The notes under the pieces are model-generated. The model searched no databases, was not told where the DNA came from, and saw nothing but the letters and a program-made list of their open reading frames with translations. 64,000 nucleotides of DNA, taken from NCBI RefSeq assembly GCF_900129855.1, contig NZ_LT670819.1:5270001-5334000 (forward strand), written 5' to 3'. The position numbers and the translations under genes were made by a program. How positions within the stretch are numbered: the first letter of the stretch is position 1; each line of letters starts with the position of its first letter. Origin of the DNA: Streptomyces sp. 3214.6. Lineage in GTDB: Bacteria; Actinomycetota; Actinomycetes; Streptomycetales; Streptomycetaceae. Below are positions 22,708-31,226 of this stretch, in pieces.

Positions 22708-22754
22708 GAACGGCGAGCGGGCCGCGGCTGGATGCCGCGGCCCGCTCGCCGTTC
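22708..22754 (-). terminator. Strong stem-loop downstream of the S53 peptidase gene
   Basis: A perfect 21-bp stem containing CGGCGAGCGGGCCGCGGC with a 5-base loop (TGGAT). No T-run follows in either direction. It lies 57 bases past the peptidase stop codon and probably ends that transcript. Confidence 0.75.
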
Positions 22755-22810
22755 GCCACGTGTGGCCCCCACGGCCCACTGTGGCTGCTTCGGGTGACGG
22801 AGGATCAGGG

Positions 22811-24172
22811 TCAGCCGGTGAAGGCGCCGATGCCCTCCGGGGTGCCCCAGCCGGTCGGGCCGTCGTAGCCGGACTTGGCGGTGCAGAAGTAGCTCGTCGC
22901 GCAGGTGCCGTTGTTGCCGCTGGTCACGTCGTTGAGGGCGGACGTGCCGGCCGCGGCGTAGGGGTAGGAGGCCGGGTAGTCGCTGCTGCCCGGGGTCCCG
23001 GCGAGGGCGTAGACGCTCGCGATGATCGGGGCCGAGGCGCTGGTGCCGCCGTAGGTGTTCCAGCCGGTGCCGTCGGCGCCGTAGGTGTCGTAGACCGAGA
23101 CGCCGGTCGCCGGGTCGGCGACGGCCGAGACGTCGGAGATCATGCGCTTCGAGCAGCCGGTGTCGGTCTGCCAGGTCGGCTTGGCGTCGTACGAGGAGCA
23201 GCCCGAGCCGGTGCCCTCGGTGCTGCTGGTCTTCCAGACCGACTCCGTCCAGCCGCGGCTGTTGGAGGCGGCGGACAGCTTGGTGCCGCCGACGGCGGTC
23301 ACGTACTTGGAGGCCGCCGGGTACTCGGCGCCGTACGCCTCGTCGCCCGCGCTGACGGTGATGGCGACGCCCGGGTGGTTGAAGTACGAGGAGTCGTAGC
23401 TGGTGTCGGAGGACGACTCGGAGCCGCCGTAGCTGTTGGAGACGTACTTCGCGCCCAGGGTGACCGCGCGGTTCACCGCGGTGCCGAGGTTGGCCATCGA
23501 GGAGGACTTGGCCTCGACGAGCAGGATTTTGCAGTTCGGGCAGACGGCGGAGGCCATGTCGAGGTCGAGCGAGATCTCACCGGCCCAGCCGCTGTTCGCG
23601 GTGGGGAGGGAGGTGGTGGAGCCCGTCTGGCTGACCTTCTTGAAGCAGCCGTTGGAGGTCGTGCAGGCGGGGAGGCCGTAGTAGTCGCGGTAGGTGGCCA
23701 GGTCGGACTCCGCGTTGGGGTCGTCGTACGCGTCGACGATCGCGATGGTCTTGCCGGAGCCGCCCGAGGACGCGGCGTCGGTCAGGCCGTAGGCCGACTG
23801 GAGGTCGGAGGGGCCGTAGCCCGTGGGGGAGTCGGTGGCGGCGTTCGGCGAGACCGTCTTGGGCGCGATGCCCTTCTTGGCGGCCTGCTCCTCCTGGAAG
23901 GCGGTGGTGCCGCCGGTGACGCGCAGCGCGTTGCAGGACGCGAACCCCTTCTTCGGGGTCTGGTCGCACTGCTGGGTGTAGGTCACGTGGGCCTTCGCGA
24001 CCTGGGTGGCGATGGCGCGGGCGCTGACCTTGGAAGGCGTCGGGGTGGCTGCGTCGGCGTGGGCCGCGGTGCCGAGACCGGCGATGACGAGGGCGGCGGT
24101 GGCCGCGGCGGCGGAGCCTATTCGGTGCCATCTGCCGCGTATGTGGGGGGTGTTGGGGGTGGGCGTACGCAA
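22811..24172 (-). CDS. Secreted S53 family (sedolisin-like) serine peptidase
   Basis: 453 residues. The start is TTG 24172, preceded by AGGAGG at 7 bases, a strong site that settles an unusual start codon. The N-terminus is a signal peptide (residues about 1-42, ending GTAAHADA). The catalytic Glu and Asp are in GWAGEISLDLDMA near residue 195, the oxyanion Asp in VSAGDEAYG near 272, and the nucleophile Ser in GGTSASAPI near 373. These define S53 rather than S8, which would have a His motif. Several Cys pairs fit an extracellular enzyme. The propeptide is much shorter than in classical sedolisins. Likely a secreted protein-degrading enzyme; probably monocistronic. Confidence 0.9.
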   Translation of the reverse strand: MRTPTPNTPHIRGRWHRIGSAAAATAALVIAGLGTAAHADAATPTPSKVSARAIATQVAKAHVTYTQQCDQTPKKGFASCNALRVTGGTTAFQEEQAAKKGIAPKTVSPNAATDSPTGYGPSDLQSAYGLTDAASSGGSGKTIAIVDAYDDPNAESDLATYRDYYGLPACTTSNGCFKKVSQTGSTTSLPTANSGWAGEISLDLDMASAVCPNCKILLVEAKSSSMANLGTAVNRAVTLGAKYVSNSYGGSESSSDTSYDSSYFNHPGVAITVSAGDEAYGAEYPAASKYVTAVGGTKLSAASNSRGWTESVWKTSSTEGTGSGCSSYDAKPTWQTDTGCSKRMISDVSAVADPATGVSVYDTYGADGTGWNTYGGTSASAPIIASVYALAGTPGSSDYPASYPYAAAGTSALNDVTSGNNGTCATSYFCTAKSGYDGPTGWGTPEGIGAFTG

Positions 24173-24433
24173 CGTACAGCCTCCTGCGTGAGGTGGACAG
24201 AGGCCTGCGGGTGGGGACCACCGGCGTGGTTGCCGGTGGGGGCGGCGGCCCGCGGACGACGTTCCCTTGTTGAGTACGCGACAACAAGACAGGTGGTGGA
24301 ATCCTGACTTCCGCCTTACTGAAGGGGGTTGGGGGATTGCTGATCAATGGCGGGGCGATGGTGCGCGGATGGCCGGAACTTGACCTCGGGTGTGCCGATC
24401 CCCGGCACGGGACGCCTGTGGCACGATGCCGCG

Positions 24434-25036
24434 GTGAACGCCCCCGTGTCCGCCGTGCCCCCTGTCGTCCCCGCAGGTCGGATGGCCTGTGTCGAGCAGC
24501 CGGTGCTCACCCTCCCGCGCGCCGGGCTGGAGCTGCGGCCCTGGGAGGCGGGGGACGCGTCCGCGTTGGTGGCGGCCGCGGGCGATCCGGCGATCGGACA
24601 GTGGAACCTGCTCGCCGTGCCCGATCGGGAGGCCGCGGTACGGCGGATCGAGCGGATGCGGGAGCGCTGGCGGGTGGAGACCGGTGCGATCTGGGCGGTC
24701 GCCCGGTCCCGTGCCGACGGCGGTGAGGTTGTCGGGCTGGCCGGCTGGAACGACGTCGATCTCGACGGCGGCAGCGCGGAGATCGTCTACTGGCTGCTGC
24801 CGGCCGCCCGGGGCGGCGGTGTCGCTGTCGAGGCGGTCGGCCGGCTCACTCGGTGGGCCTTCGACGACCTCGGCCTGCACCGCCTGCGCCTGTGCCACGC
24901 GGTCGCCAACGAGGCGTCGTGCCGGGTGGCGCGAAAGGCGCGGTACGCGTATGAGGGCACCATGCGCAGCGCCCTGTTGCACGCGGACGGGTGGCACGAC
25001 CAGCACCTGCACGCGGTGGTGCGGGGCGATGTCTGA
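24434..25036 (+). CDS. GNAT acetyltransferase, RimJ/RimL-like
   Basis: 200 residues from GTG 24434; the frame is open upstream to 24347, and ATG 24482 is also possible. Acetyltransf_3 type features: LELRPWEAGDASALVAAAGDP at the start of the fold (near residue 30), EIVYWLLPAARGGGVAVEAV with the CoA loop, and LHRLRLCHAVANEASCRVAR. The family acetylates protein N-termini, antibiotics or amino acids; no substrate can be read here. Confidence 0.82.
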   Translation: MNAPVSAVPPVVPAGRMACVEQPVLTLPRAGLELRPWEAGDASALVAAAGDPAIGQWNLLAVPDREAAVRRIERMRERWRVETGAIWAVARSRADGGEVVGLAGWNDVDLDGGSAEIVYWLLPAARGGGVAVEAVGRLTRWAFDDLGLHRLRLCHAVANEASCRVARKARYAYEGTMRSALLHADGWHDQHLHAVVRGDV

Positions 25037-25118
25037 GACGTGGGCTGTGAGAACTTGCGGTGCGAGGCGGGCTGTGCAAAGGGGTGCTGTGCATGGGGCG
25101 CCGGGTGGGGGCGTGCGG

Positions 25119-25361
25119 TCAGTCGAGCTCAACGCCCTCCACGAAGTGGTCGAATTCGCCTGCCTGGACGCCCAGCACGAACGCGTCCCACTTGCGCCGG
25201 TTCGTGGTGACGACGTTGTCCGGGTCGCTGGTCTCCCGCAGGTAGACGGGCGCCTCGCCGTCGTCCCCCGCGCCGAAGGCGATCTCGATCCACGGGCCGG
25301 GGCCGGTCGCGTCCGGCGGGGCGGCACGGGTCCAGATGAGGTCGGGGGGGATTTCAGCCAT
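25119..25361 (-). CDS. DUF397 domain protein
   Basis: 80 residues from ATG 25361. The whole protein is one DUF397 domain, ending in the typical WDAFVLGVQAGEFDHF. In Streptomyces these small proteins usually lie beside an XRE-family regulator and act in related regulatory pairs; here it stands alone. The following 120 bases to the protease gene hold no gene. Confidence 0.8.
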   Translation of the reverse strand: MAEIPPDLIWTRAAPPDATGPGPWIEIAFGAGDDGEAPVYLRETSDPDNVVTTNRRKWDAFVLGVQAGEFDHFVEGVELD

Positions 25362-25486
25362 CGGAAGTGTCCTTAGGGGGGTGATGAGGCCCGGCGGACA
25401 AAGCCGGGAGGTTTTGAGGGCCAAGTGCGGGTAGCGTCGTATGAGAATGCATGTCTCTGACGTTTCTCTCACCTTCGTGGGACACA

Positions 25487-26245
25487 GTGAACCCGATGAA
25501 GCGAAACGCACTGCTCGGTGCGGTCGTCATGTTGGCCGTCACCTCCGCCTCCGAAGCGACTGCCGACGGCGCGCCCGGCCCCCTGGGGGTCACGGCCGTC
25601 GCGGTGGCGACCCCGAAGTTCGCACGGGTCGGCGCGTTGTTCAGCGCCGACGACGCGGTCGCCGGCAGACTCACCGGCGAGCATTTCTGCACCGCGTCCG
25701 TCGTGCACAGCCCGCACCACGACCTCATCGCCACCGCGGCGCACTGCCTCAGCAGCGTGTCCGGCGAACTGGCGTTCGTACCCGGCTACCGGGTCGGACA
25801 GGCCCCCTACGGGGTCTGGAAGATCAAGCAGTCCTTTATGCCCGACGGCTGGAACAAGGGGCAGGACGAGGACAGCGACGTGGCCTTCGCCGTCCTCGGA
25901 GAGAAGGACGGAAAGAACGTCGAGGACGTTGTCGGCGGCAATCGTTTTGTGACGCGTACCACAACCGGGGCCACGGCTGTCACCGTCACCGGCTACCCCG
26001 ACTCCGTCGAGGCGCCGATCCGCTGTACGAACCGGCCCACCGCCCACAGCGCCACCCAGCAGCGCATCACCTGCCCCGCCTTCACCGGCGGCACCAGCGG
26101 CAGCCCCTGGGTGAACGGCTACGACGAGGTCGTGGGCGTCCTGGGCGGTCACGAGCAGGGCGGCGCCACGCCCGACATCTCGTACAGCGTGGTCCTGGGG
26201 GCGGAGGCCGCGGAACTGTACAAGGACGCGACGTCCGCCCCCTAG
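25487..26245 (+). CDS. Secreted trypsin-like serine protease
   Basis: 252 residues from GTG 25487 (ATG 25451 and ATG 25496 are in frame). A signal peptide spans about the first 26 residues (MKRNALLGAVVMLAVTSASE). The catalytic triad is complete: His in IATAAHCL, Asp in EDSDVAFAVL, Ser in GGTSGSPWVNG, with Cys residues placed for disulphides. The compact size and GTSGSP motif fit V8/glutamyl-endopeptidase-like S1 members common in Streptomyces. Convergent with the carbonic anhydrase gene, 16 bases apart. Confidence 0.87.
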   Translation: MNPMKRNALLGAVVMLAVTSASEATADGAPGPLGVTAVAVATPKFARVGALFSADDAVAGRLTGEHFCTASVVHSPHHDLIATAAHCLSSVSGELAFVPGYRVGQAPYGVWKIKQSFMPDGWNKGQDEDSDVAFAVLGEKDGKNVEDVVGGNRFVTRTTTGATAVTVTGYPDSVEAPIRCTNRPTAHSATQQRITCPAFTGGTSGSPWVNGYDEVVGVLGGHEQGGATPDISYSVVLGAEAAELYKDATSAP

Positions 26246-26261
26246 GGCAGGCCCTCAGGGG

Positions 26262-27038
26262 CTACGCGAGGGTGTGGACGAGCTGGGTGGTCAGTTCGTA
26301 GCGGGCGCCGACGACCGCGAGCTCGCCGGCGGATATCTTCGCGGCCAGGTCGGGCACGGCGGCGAGGCGTGCGCGGACGGCCCGGACGTTGGCGTCGACG
26401 GTGGAGTCGACGCGGGCGTCGCCCTGCTTCGTGCGGTCTATGGACGGGATGATCTGGTCGGCCAGGTACTGGATGTGGGCGGGCAGCTTGTCGCCGGTCA
26501 GGTCCGCCTGTACGGCCGCCTTCACCGCGCCGCACGACTGGTGGCCGAGCACCATGATCAGCGGGATCCCCAGTTCGAGCACGCCGTAGGCCACGCTGCC
26601 GAGTACGGCCTCGTCGAGCACCTCGCCCGCGGTGCGGACCGTCATCAGGTCGCCGAGGCCCTGGTCGAAGACCAGCTCGGGCGGCACGCGGGAGTCGATG
26701 CAGCCGAGGACGACGGCGAACGGATGCTGACCCGCTGTCAGGCTCTGTCGTACGGCGGGGGTTTCGTCCGGGTGTCGCTCGCAGAAGGTGCGCCAGCGGC
26801 GGTTGCCCGCGGCCAGTTCCCGCAGGGCTTCGTCGGCCGTGCCGGGACGGGCGGTGGTCCAAGGGCCGGTGGCGGGCGTGGAGGCGGACACGGGGGCGGT
26901 GGCGGACGCGGGGGCGGTGGCGAGGGCCGCGCCGCCGACGGCCAGGGCGCCGGCCATGCCGCCGCGCAGAAGGGCGCGACGGGCGGTTCCGTGGGGGGTG
27001 TTTCGGGGGATGTTTCCGGGGGTGTTCTCAGAGCTCAC
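26262..27038 (-). CDS. Exported beta-carbonic anhydrase
   Basis: 258 residues from GTG 27038; the frame is open further back without a convincing start. The N-terminus carries a twin-arginine-like signal (ARRALLRGG, then a hydrophobic run ending ATAPASA). Zinc ligands and catalytic dyad of the beta class are present: Cys, Asp and Arg in LGCIDSRVPPE near residue 113, His and Cys in LGHQSCGAV near 163. It interconverts CO2 and bicarbonate. Export of a beta-class enzyme is less usual than cytoplasmic location; folded export by Tat would allow zinc loading first (inference). Confidence 0.88.
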   Translation of the reverse strand: MSSENTPGNIPRNTPHGTARRALLRGGMAGALAVGGAALATAPASATAPVSASTPATGPWTTARPGTADEALRELAAGNRRWRTFCERHPDETPAVRQSLTAGQHPFAVVLGCIDSRVPPELVFDQGLGDLMTVRTAGEVLDEAVLGSVAYGVLELGIPLIMVLGHQSCGAVKAAVQADLTGDKLPAHIQYLADQIIPSIDRTKQGDARVDSTVDANVRAVRARLAAVPDLAAKISAGELAVVGARYELTTQLVHTLA

Positions 27039-27282
27039 GGGGTGGAACGTATGACCGAGGCCGAAAATGATCGCTGCCGTTGCCGAATCATGGGCATGAA
27101 TGGGGAAGGCAGGAGCGAACGTTGGGCGATGCTTGACGCGGCCCGGGGCTGCCGTTGACCCGCCTGCTCCGGCACGCGGGGATCCGTGGATCGAGCCGTC
27201 CTCCCGTGTGATCACCCCGTGGCCCGGAGGCCGCCTCTACACTGGCGTGGGCGGACTCCCGGGCGGCGAGGGGTGGTTGACG

Positions 27283-28284
27283 GTGCGTAGGACGTGGATC
27301 GTGGCGACTGCTGCCGTCAGTGCCGGAGCCGCCTTCATGATGGCGCTCGTCATCGGGGTGTACGTCGTCGGCGGGAACATGGTGAACGGCGTGGGCGGGG
27401 CGTCCCGGTCGCTGGCCAAGGGGGCCGTGCCCGCCGCCTATCAGACGCTGGTTCAGAAGTGGGGCAACCTCTGCGCCGCCATCAACCCCGCACTGCTCGC
27501 CGCCCAGCTCTACCAGGAGAGCGGGTTCAACCCGAGAGCGCAGAGCGCCGCCGCCGCGCAGGGGATAGCGCAGTTCATCCCGGGCACCTGGGCCACGCAC
27601 GGAGTCGACGGAGACGGGGACGGCGACCGCGACGTCTGGGACCCGAATGACGCGATTCCGTCGGCCGCGTCGTACGACTGCCAGCTCGCGTCGTATGTGA
27701 AGAGCGTCCGCGGGGACATCACGAAGAACATGCTCGCGGCCTACAACGCGGGGCCGGACGCGGTCATCAAGTACGGCGGCGTACCGCCGTACAAGGAGAC
27801 CCAGAACTATGTGAAGACGATCACGACGCTGGAGGAGTCCTTCGCCGCGCCCGTCAGCCGGGTGGATCCCTCCAAGCAGGCCGCGGGGGCCATCTACTTC
27901 GCCCAGAAGAAGCTCGGCACGCCCTATCTCTGGGGCGGGAACGGCACCGCTGACCAGGGAGGACGGTTCGACTGCTCCGGGCTGACCAAGGCCGCCTACG
28001 AGAGCGTCGGGATCACCCTGCCCCGGGTCGCCAACGACCAGTACAACGCCGGCCCGCACCCCAAGCGCAGCGAGCTGCTGCCGGGGGACCTGGTGTTCTT
28101 CTCGACCGACCTCGGCAACTCGCGGGCCATCCACCACGTGGGGATCTACGTCGGGGGCGGCTACATGATCGACGCGCCCTACACGGGAGCGGTCATCCGG
28201 TTCGATCCCATCGACACGGCAGAGTACTTCGGGGCGACCCGGGTCACCGAAGATGGCGCGAAAGCGCTCCCCACGACGGTCTGA
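27283..28284 (+). CDS. Bifunctional lytic transglycosylase / NlpC-P60 peptidoglycan hydrolase
   Basis: 333 residues from GTG 27283 with GAGGGG about 10 bases upstream. One N-terminal membrane helix or uncleaved signal (TWIVATAAVSAGAAFMMALV) is followed by a goose-type/SLT transglycosylase domain (near 55-180) with catalytic Glu in AAQLYQESGFNPRA and AAYNAGPDAV, then an NlpC/P60 endopeptidase (near 205-325) with catalytic Cys in RFDCSGLTKAAY and His in IHHVGIYVGGG. The pair cuts both the glycan strands and the stem peptides. Such two-domain enzymes also occur in conjugative T4SS loci (VirB1-type), although this gene is separated from the T4SS-like operon by five genes. Confidence 0.9.
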   Translation: MRRTWIVATAAVSAGAAFMMALVIGVYVVGGNMVNGVGGASRSLAKGAVPAAYQTLVQKWGNLCAAINPALLAAQLYQESGFNPRAQSAAAAQGIAQFIPGTWATHGVDGDGDGDRDVWDPNDAIPSAASYDCQLASYVKSVRGDITKNMLAAYNAGPDAVIKYGGVPPYKETQNYVKTITTLEESFAAPVSRVDPSKQAAGAIYFAQKKLGTPYLWGGNGTADQGGRFDCSGLTKAAYESVGITLPRVANDQYNAGPHPKRSELLPGDLVFFSTDLGNSRAIHHVGIYVGGGYMIDAPYTGAVIRFDPIDTAEYFGATRVTEDGAKALPTTV

Positions 28285-28453
28285 GGCAGGCCCCGGACCC
28301 GGCCTCTGAGCTGCGGGGATCTGTCTCTCTTCGATAACGTCTGAGTGATCATTCAGTGGAGAGTGGAACGTATCAACCGGGGCCGTGCGTTCCTGTTGAG
28401 GCGGGCGCATGTGAGGTGCGCCGGGCAGCACACGACGAAGGGGCCGCAGCACC

Positions 28454-29164
28454 ATGGCTGGACTCGCCGAATCCGGGTCGAACCCCGACGTCGACCTGCT
28501 CTATGACATCAACGGCCTGGCCAAGGACGCCCCGCACTGGGTCGACCGGGCCGTCGAGTTCGTGGGCGAGTACGGGCTGCTGCTCGCCATGGTGCTGCTG
28601 ATCGTGTGGTGCTGGTGGGGTGTGCGGCGCCGGCCCGGTGGGGCCGAGGAGGCCGCGGGCTCCGTCGCCGCGCTGGTGTGGGCGCCGCTCGCCGCCGGGA
28701 TCGCCGTGCTGGTGAACGTGCCGATACGGGGGTTTGTGGAGCGGCCCCGGCCCTTCCTTGACCATCAGGGGCTGGAGGTGCTCGTCTCCGGCAAGACCGA
28801 CTACTCCTTCGTCAGCGACCACGCCACCCTCACCATGGCCATGGCCGTCGGACTGTTCGTCGCCAACCGGAAGTTCGGGCTCGCGGGGATAGGGATCGCC
28901 CTGCTCGAAGGGTTCTGCCGGGTCTTCATGGGGGTGCACTATCCGACGGACGTCGTCGGCGGGTTCGCGCTCGGGACCGCCGTCGCCCTGCTGCTGTCGC
29001 CCGTCGCCTCCATGATGCTCACACCCGTGCTGAAGGCCGTCGACCGCTCGCCCCGCGCCGGGTGGATCGTGCGCAGCCGGGCCGCTCGGACCGGCGAGCG
29101 GGACGGGCTCATCCCGGGCGCGCGCAGCGAGGTCGCCGCGGAGGAACGGGACCTCGCCGCCTAG
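28454..29164 (+). CDS. PAP2-type membrane phosphatase
   Basis: 236 residues from ATG 28454. Five or so membrane helices with the three PAP2 signatures: RGFVERPRPF near residue 92, SFVSDHATLTM near 117 and GVHYPTDVVGG near 159. The family dephosphorylates lipid phosphates such as undecaprenyl pyrophosphate or phosphatidic acid at the outer membrane face; which one is not decided by the sequence. Confidence 0.88.
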   Translation: MAGLAESGSNPDVDLLYDINGLAKDAPHWVDRAVEFVGEYGLLLAMVLLIVWCWWGVRRRPGGAEEAAGSVAALVWAPLAAGIAVLVNVPIRGFVERPRPFLDHQGLEVLVSGKTDYSFVSDHATLTMAMAVGLFVANRKFGLAGIGIALLEGFCRVFMGVHYPTDVVGGFALGTAVALLLSPVASMMLTPVLKAVDRSPRAGWIVRSRAARTGERDGLIPGARSEVAAEERDLAA

Positions 29165-29208
29165 CTCATCGCCTGCGGTCAGTGTGTACGCGGTCAGCCT
29201 GCCCGAGG

Positions 29209-29255
29209 TCAGAGTGCCTGCGGTTCAGAGTGCCTGCGGTTCAGAGTGCCTGCGA
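29209..29255. repeat. 16-base tandem repeat, three copies, at the 3' end of the FAD oxidase gene
   Basis: TCAGAGTGCCTGCGG starts at 29209, 29225 and 29241 (period 16). The third copy contains the stop codon and last codons of the FAD oxidase gene, so the other two are duplicates of the gene's end. Confidence 0.85.
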
Positions 29256-30806
29256 GTAGGTGAAGAAGCTGGTCGGGTCGTACTGCTTCTTCAGCTGGGT
29301 CAGGCGCGGGAGCGCTTCGCCGTAGTACGCCTTGCGCCAGTTCGTGAGGGTCGGGTCCGCGTAGTTCTGGTAGGCCGCGCCCGAGGCGTACGGGGTCATC
29401 GCCTTGTGGGCCGTGTTCAGCCAGGACTGGGCCGTCGTACCGGCCGTGCCCGCCCTCCACGACACGATGTACTGGGCCAGCATCCGCGAGCGGCGGTGGA
29501 CGAACGCCGTCGCCGTGGGGGAGACCCGGTTGACCGCGCCGCCGAGGGCGATGAGGGCGATGCTGCCGGCACCGCCCTGGACTGTCCTCATCTGCTTCAG
29601 CAGGGTCTGGATGCCGGCCGTCGTCAGCGAGCGGTCGAAGAAGTCCGAGCGGGCCGTGTACGTCTCCCGGCCCAGCTTGCCCTGCGCGGCGCGGCCCGGG
29701 GTGGAGCCGGGGAGGTGGCACTGGGCGTCGGTGGTGAAGGAGGAGCAGCCGGCGTACGCCTCCATCGCCTCCTCGTAGCCGCGGCGGCGCAGGGATACGG
29801 ACGACGCCCGGGCGCCCACCTTGTCGGCGAGGCGGTCCACCGCGTTCTGGAGCTGGCCATAGGTGCCGATGCAGAACGCGGCCACCGAGACGGTGGGGGT
29901 GCCGCTGCCGTTCTCCAGGTGCAGGGAGGACCAGATCTCGTCGGGCTGCGACGGACCCCACTCCTGCCAGGCCTTTATCACCGCGGCCGCCTTCGCCCAG
30001 GGCCAGGTGAGGTAGCCCGTCACCGCCTGGGGCGCGGGGTGGGTCTTGAACTGCAGCTCCGTGACGACGCCGAAGTTGCCGTTGCCGGCGCCGCGCAGCG
30101 CCCAGAACAGGTCCTTGTTCGTCGTCGCGTTGGCGGTGAGCTCCCTGCCGTCCGCGGTGATGATGGTGGCCTGGGTGAGGCTGTCGCAGGTCAGGCCGTA
30201 GGCGCGGGAGACGACGCCGTGGCCGCCGCCGAGGACCAGACCGGAGACGCCGACGGTGGGGCAGGAGCCCGCCGGGATCGTCACGCCCTTCGCGGCGAGC
30301 GCCCGGTAGACGTCGATCAGCTTGGAGCCCGCGCCGACCACGGCCGTCGTGCCGCTCGCGCGGACCCGGTTCAGCTTGGAGACGTCGATGATCAGCCGGC
30401 CGTCGCCGGAGGACCAGCCGCCGTAGGAGTGGCCGCCGTTGCGGATCGCGACCTTCGTCCGGTGGGCGCGGGCGTACGCCAGGGCCGTGCGGACGTCGTC
30501 GGCGTGGGCGACGTACGCCACCGCCGCCGGCTTGAGGCCGTCGAAGCGGGTGTTGTAGAGCTGGCGGGCCGTCGCCCAGGAGGCGTCGCCGGGGCGGACC
30601 AGGGTGCCGTCCAGATCGCGGGCCAGCGCGGTCCAGTTGGCGGGGGCGGAGACGCTGGTGGTGGTGAAAGGGCTGTTCGGACCGGTGCCGCCGGCGCTCC
30701 CGGTGGCCGAGGTGGAGGCGTGCGCGCTGCCGCCGGTCGCCTTGCAGGCGGTCACTGCCGCCGCGACCGCTGCCGTGCCGCCTGCGATGAACGTACGCCG
30801 TTCCAT
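29241..30806 (-). CDS. Exported FAD-dependent oxidase, berberine-bridge-enzyme type
   Basis: 521 residues from ATG 30806. N-terminus MERRTFIAGGTAAVAAAVTA followed by Cys looks like a Tat signal with a lipobox-like end. The FAD_binding_4 domain holds the bicovalent flavin sites: His in GGHSYGGWSSG near 124 and Cys in GSCPTVGVSGLVLGGG near 178. The BBE domain lies at the C-terminus (YQNYADPTLTNWRKAYYG). Bicovalently bound flavin is typical of oxidases of bulky alcohols, sugars or alkaloid-like substrates. Substrate unknown; no biosynthetic cluster is adjacent. Confidence 0.9.
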   Translation of the reverse strand: MERRTFIAGGTAAVAAAVTACKATGGSAHASTSATGSAGGTGPNSPFTTTSVSAPANWTALARDLDGTLVRPGDASWATARQLYNTRFDGLKPAAVAYVAHADDVRTALAYARAHRTKVAIRNGGHSYGGWSSGDGRLIIDVSKLNRVRASGTTAVVGAGSKLIDVYRALAAKGVTIPAGSCPTVGVSGLVLGGGHGVVSRAYGLTCDSLTQATIITADGRELTANATTNKDLFWALRGAGNGNFGVVTELQFKTHPAPQAVTGYLTWPWAKAAAVIKAWQEWGPSQPDEIWSSLHLENGSGTPTVSVAAFCIGTYGQLQNAVDRLADKVGARASSVSLRRRGYEEAMEAYAGCSSFTTDAQCHLPGSTPGRAAQGKLGRETYTARSDFFDRSLTTAGIQTLLKQMRTVQGGAGSIALIALGGAVNRVSPTATAFVHRRSRMLAQYIVSWRAGTAGTTAQSWLNTAHKAMTPYASGAAYQNYADPTLTNWRKAYYGEALPRLTQLKKQYDPTSFFTYSQAL

Positions 30807-30924
30807 GTTCTTGCGCCTTCCCTCGACCGGCTGTCGGCTTCATGCAGCGAGACGGGGACATGGGACCACGGGTTCCGGCCCGCGTCGGCGGTGACGGAAC
30901 AGTGACGTCCGTGACATCAGCCGG

Positions 30925-31113
30925 TCAGCTGTGGATGTGGCTCTCCGCGTCCGATCTGGCCAGGCTTCTCGCGCGGCGGGCCGGGCCGCGCCAGCCGCAG
31001 GTGCAGCGGGCCAGGCAGAAGCGGCCCTGTTCGACGGTCGTGGTGCTGTGGTCCTCGTCGGTGCGGGGATGGTCCGAGCCGTCTTGCTGTGTCACGCAGA
31101 CAACGGTACCCAT
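30925..31113 (-). CDS. Small Cys-containing hypothetical protein
   Basis: 62 residues from ATG 31113. A charged N-half (QQDGSDHPRTDEDHSTTT) is followed by FCLARCTCGWRGPARRARS, in which three Cys and Trp form a zinc-ribbon-like knuckle, and a C-terminus SDAESHIHS. I do not assign a function. The gene-like third-position GC and the compact CxxxCxCGW motif argue that it is real; the ribosome site is weak. Confidence 0.5.
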   Translation of the reverse strand: MGTVVCVTQQDGSDHPRTDEDHSTTTVEQGRFCLARCTCGWRGPARRARSLARSDAESHIHS

Positions 31114-31226
31114 GCTCGGTAAAAGACCCGTATGGCGGTCGCAAGCCGCACGCAATCCGGCCACAAGCCCTCGGCTCTGCGTGACGGGGGCACCTACCCG
31201 TCGTTAACCGGAACGACAGGGGGCCC

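Noticed and set aside
22238..24307. A 689-codon plus-strand open frame across the S53 peptidase
   Set aside because: Low-complexity Gly/Val/Arg shadow; the minus strand has signal peptide and full catalytic motifs with a strong ribosome site.
27100..27282. Upstream extension of the transglycosylase/NlpC gene, and a c-di-AMP riboswitch before it
   Set aside because: The extension lacks a signal-compatible N-terminus and GTG 27283 has a ribosome site; I could not find the conserved riboswitch core in the leader.
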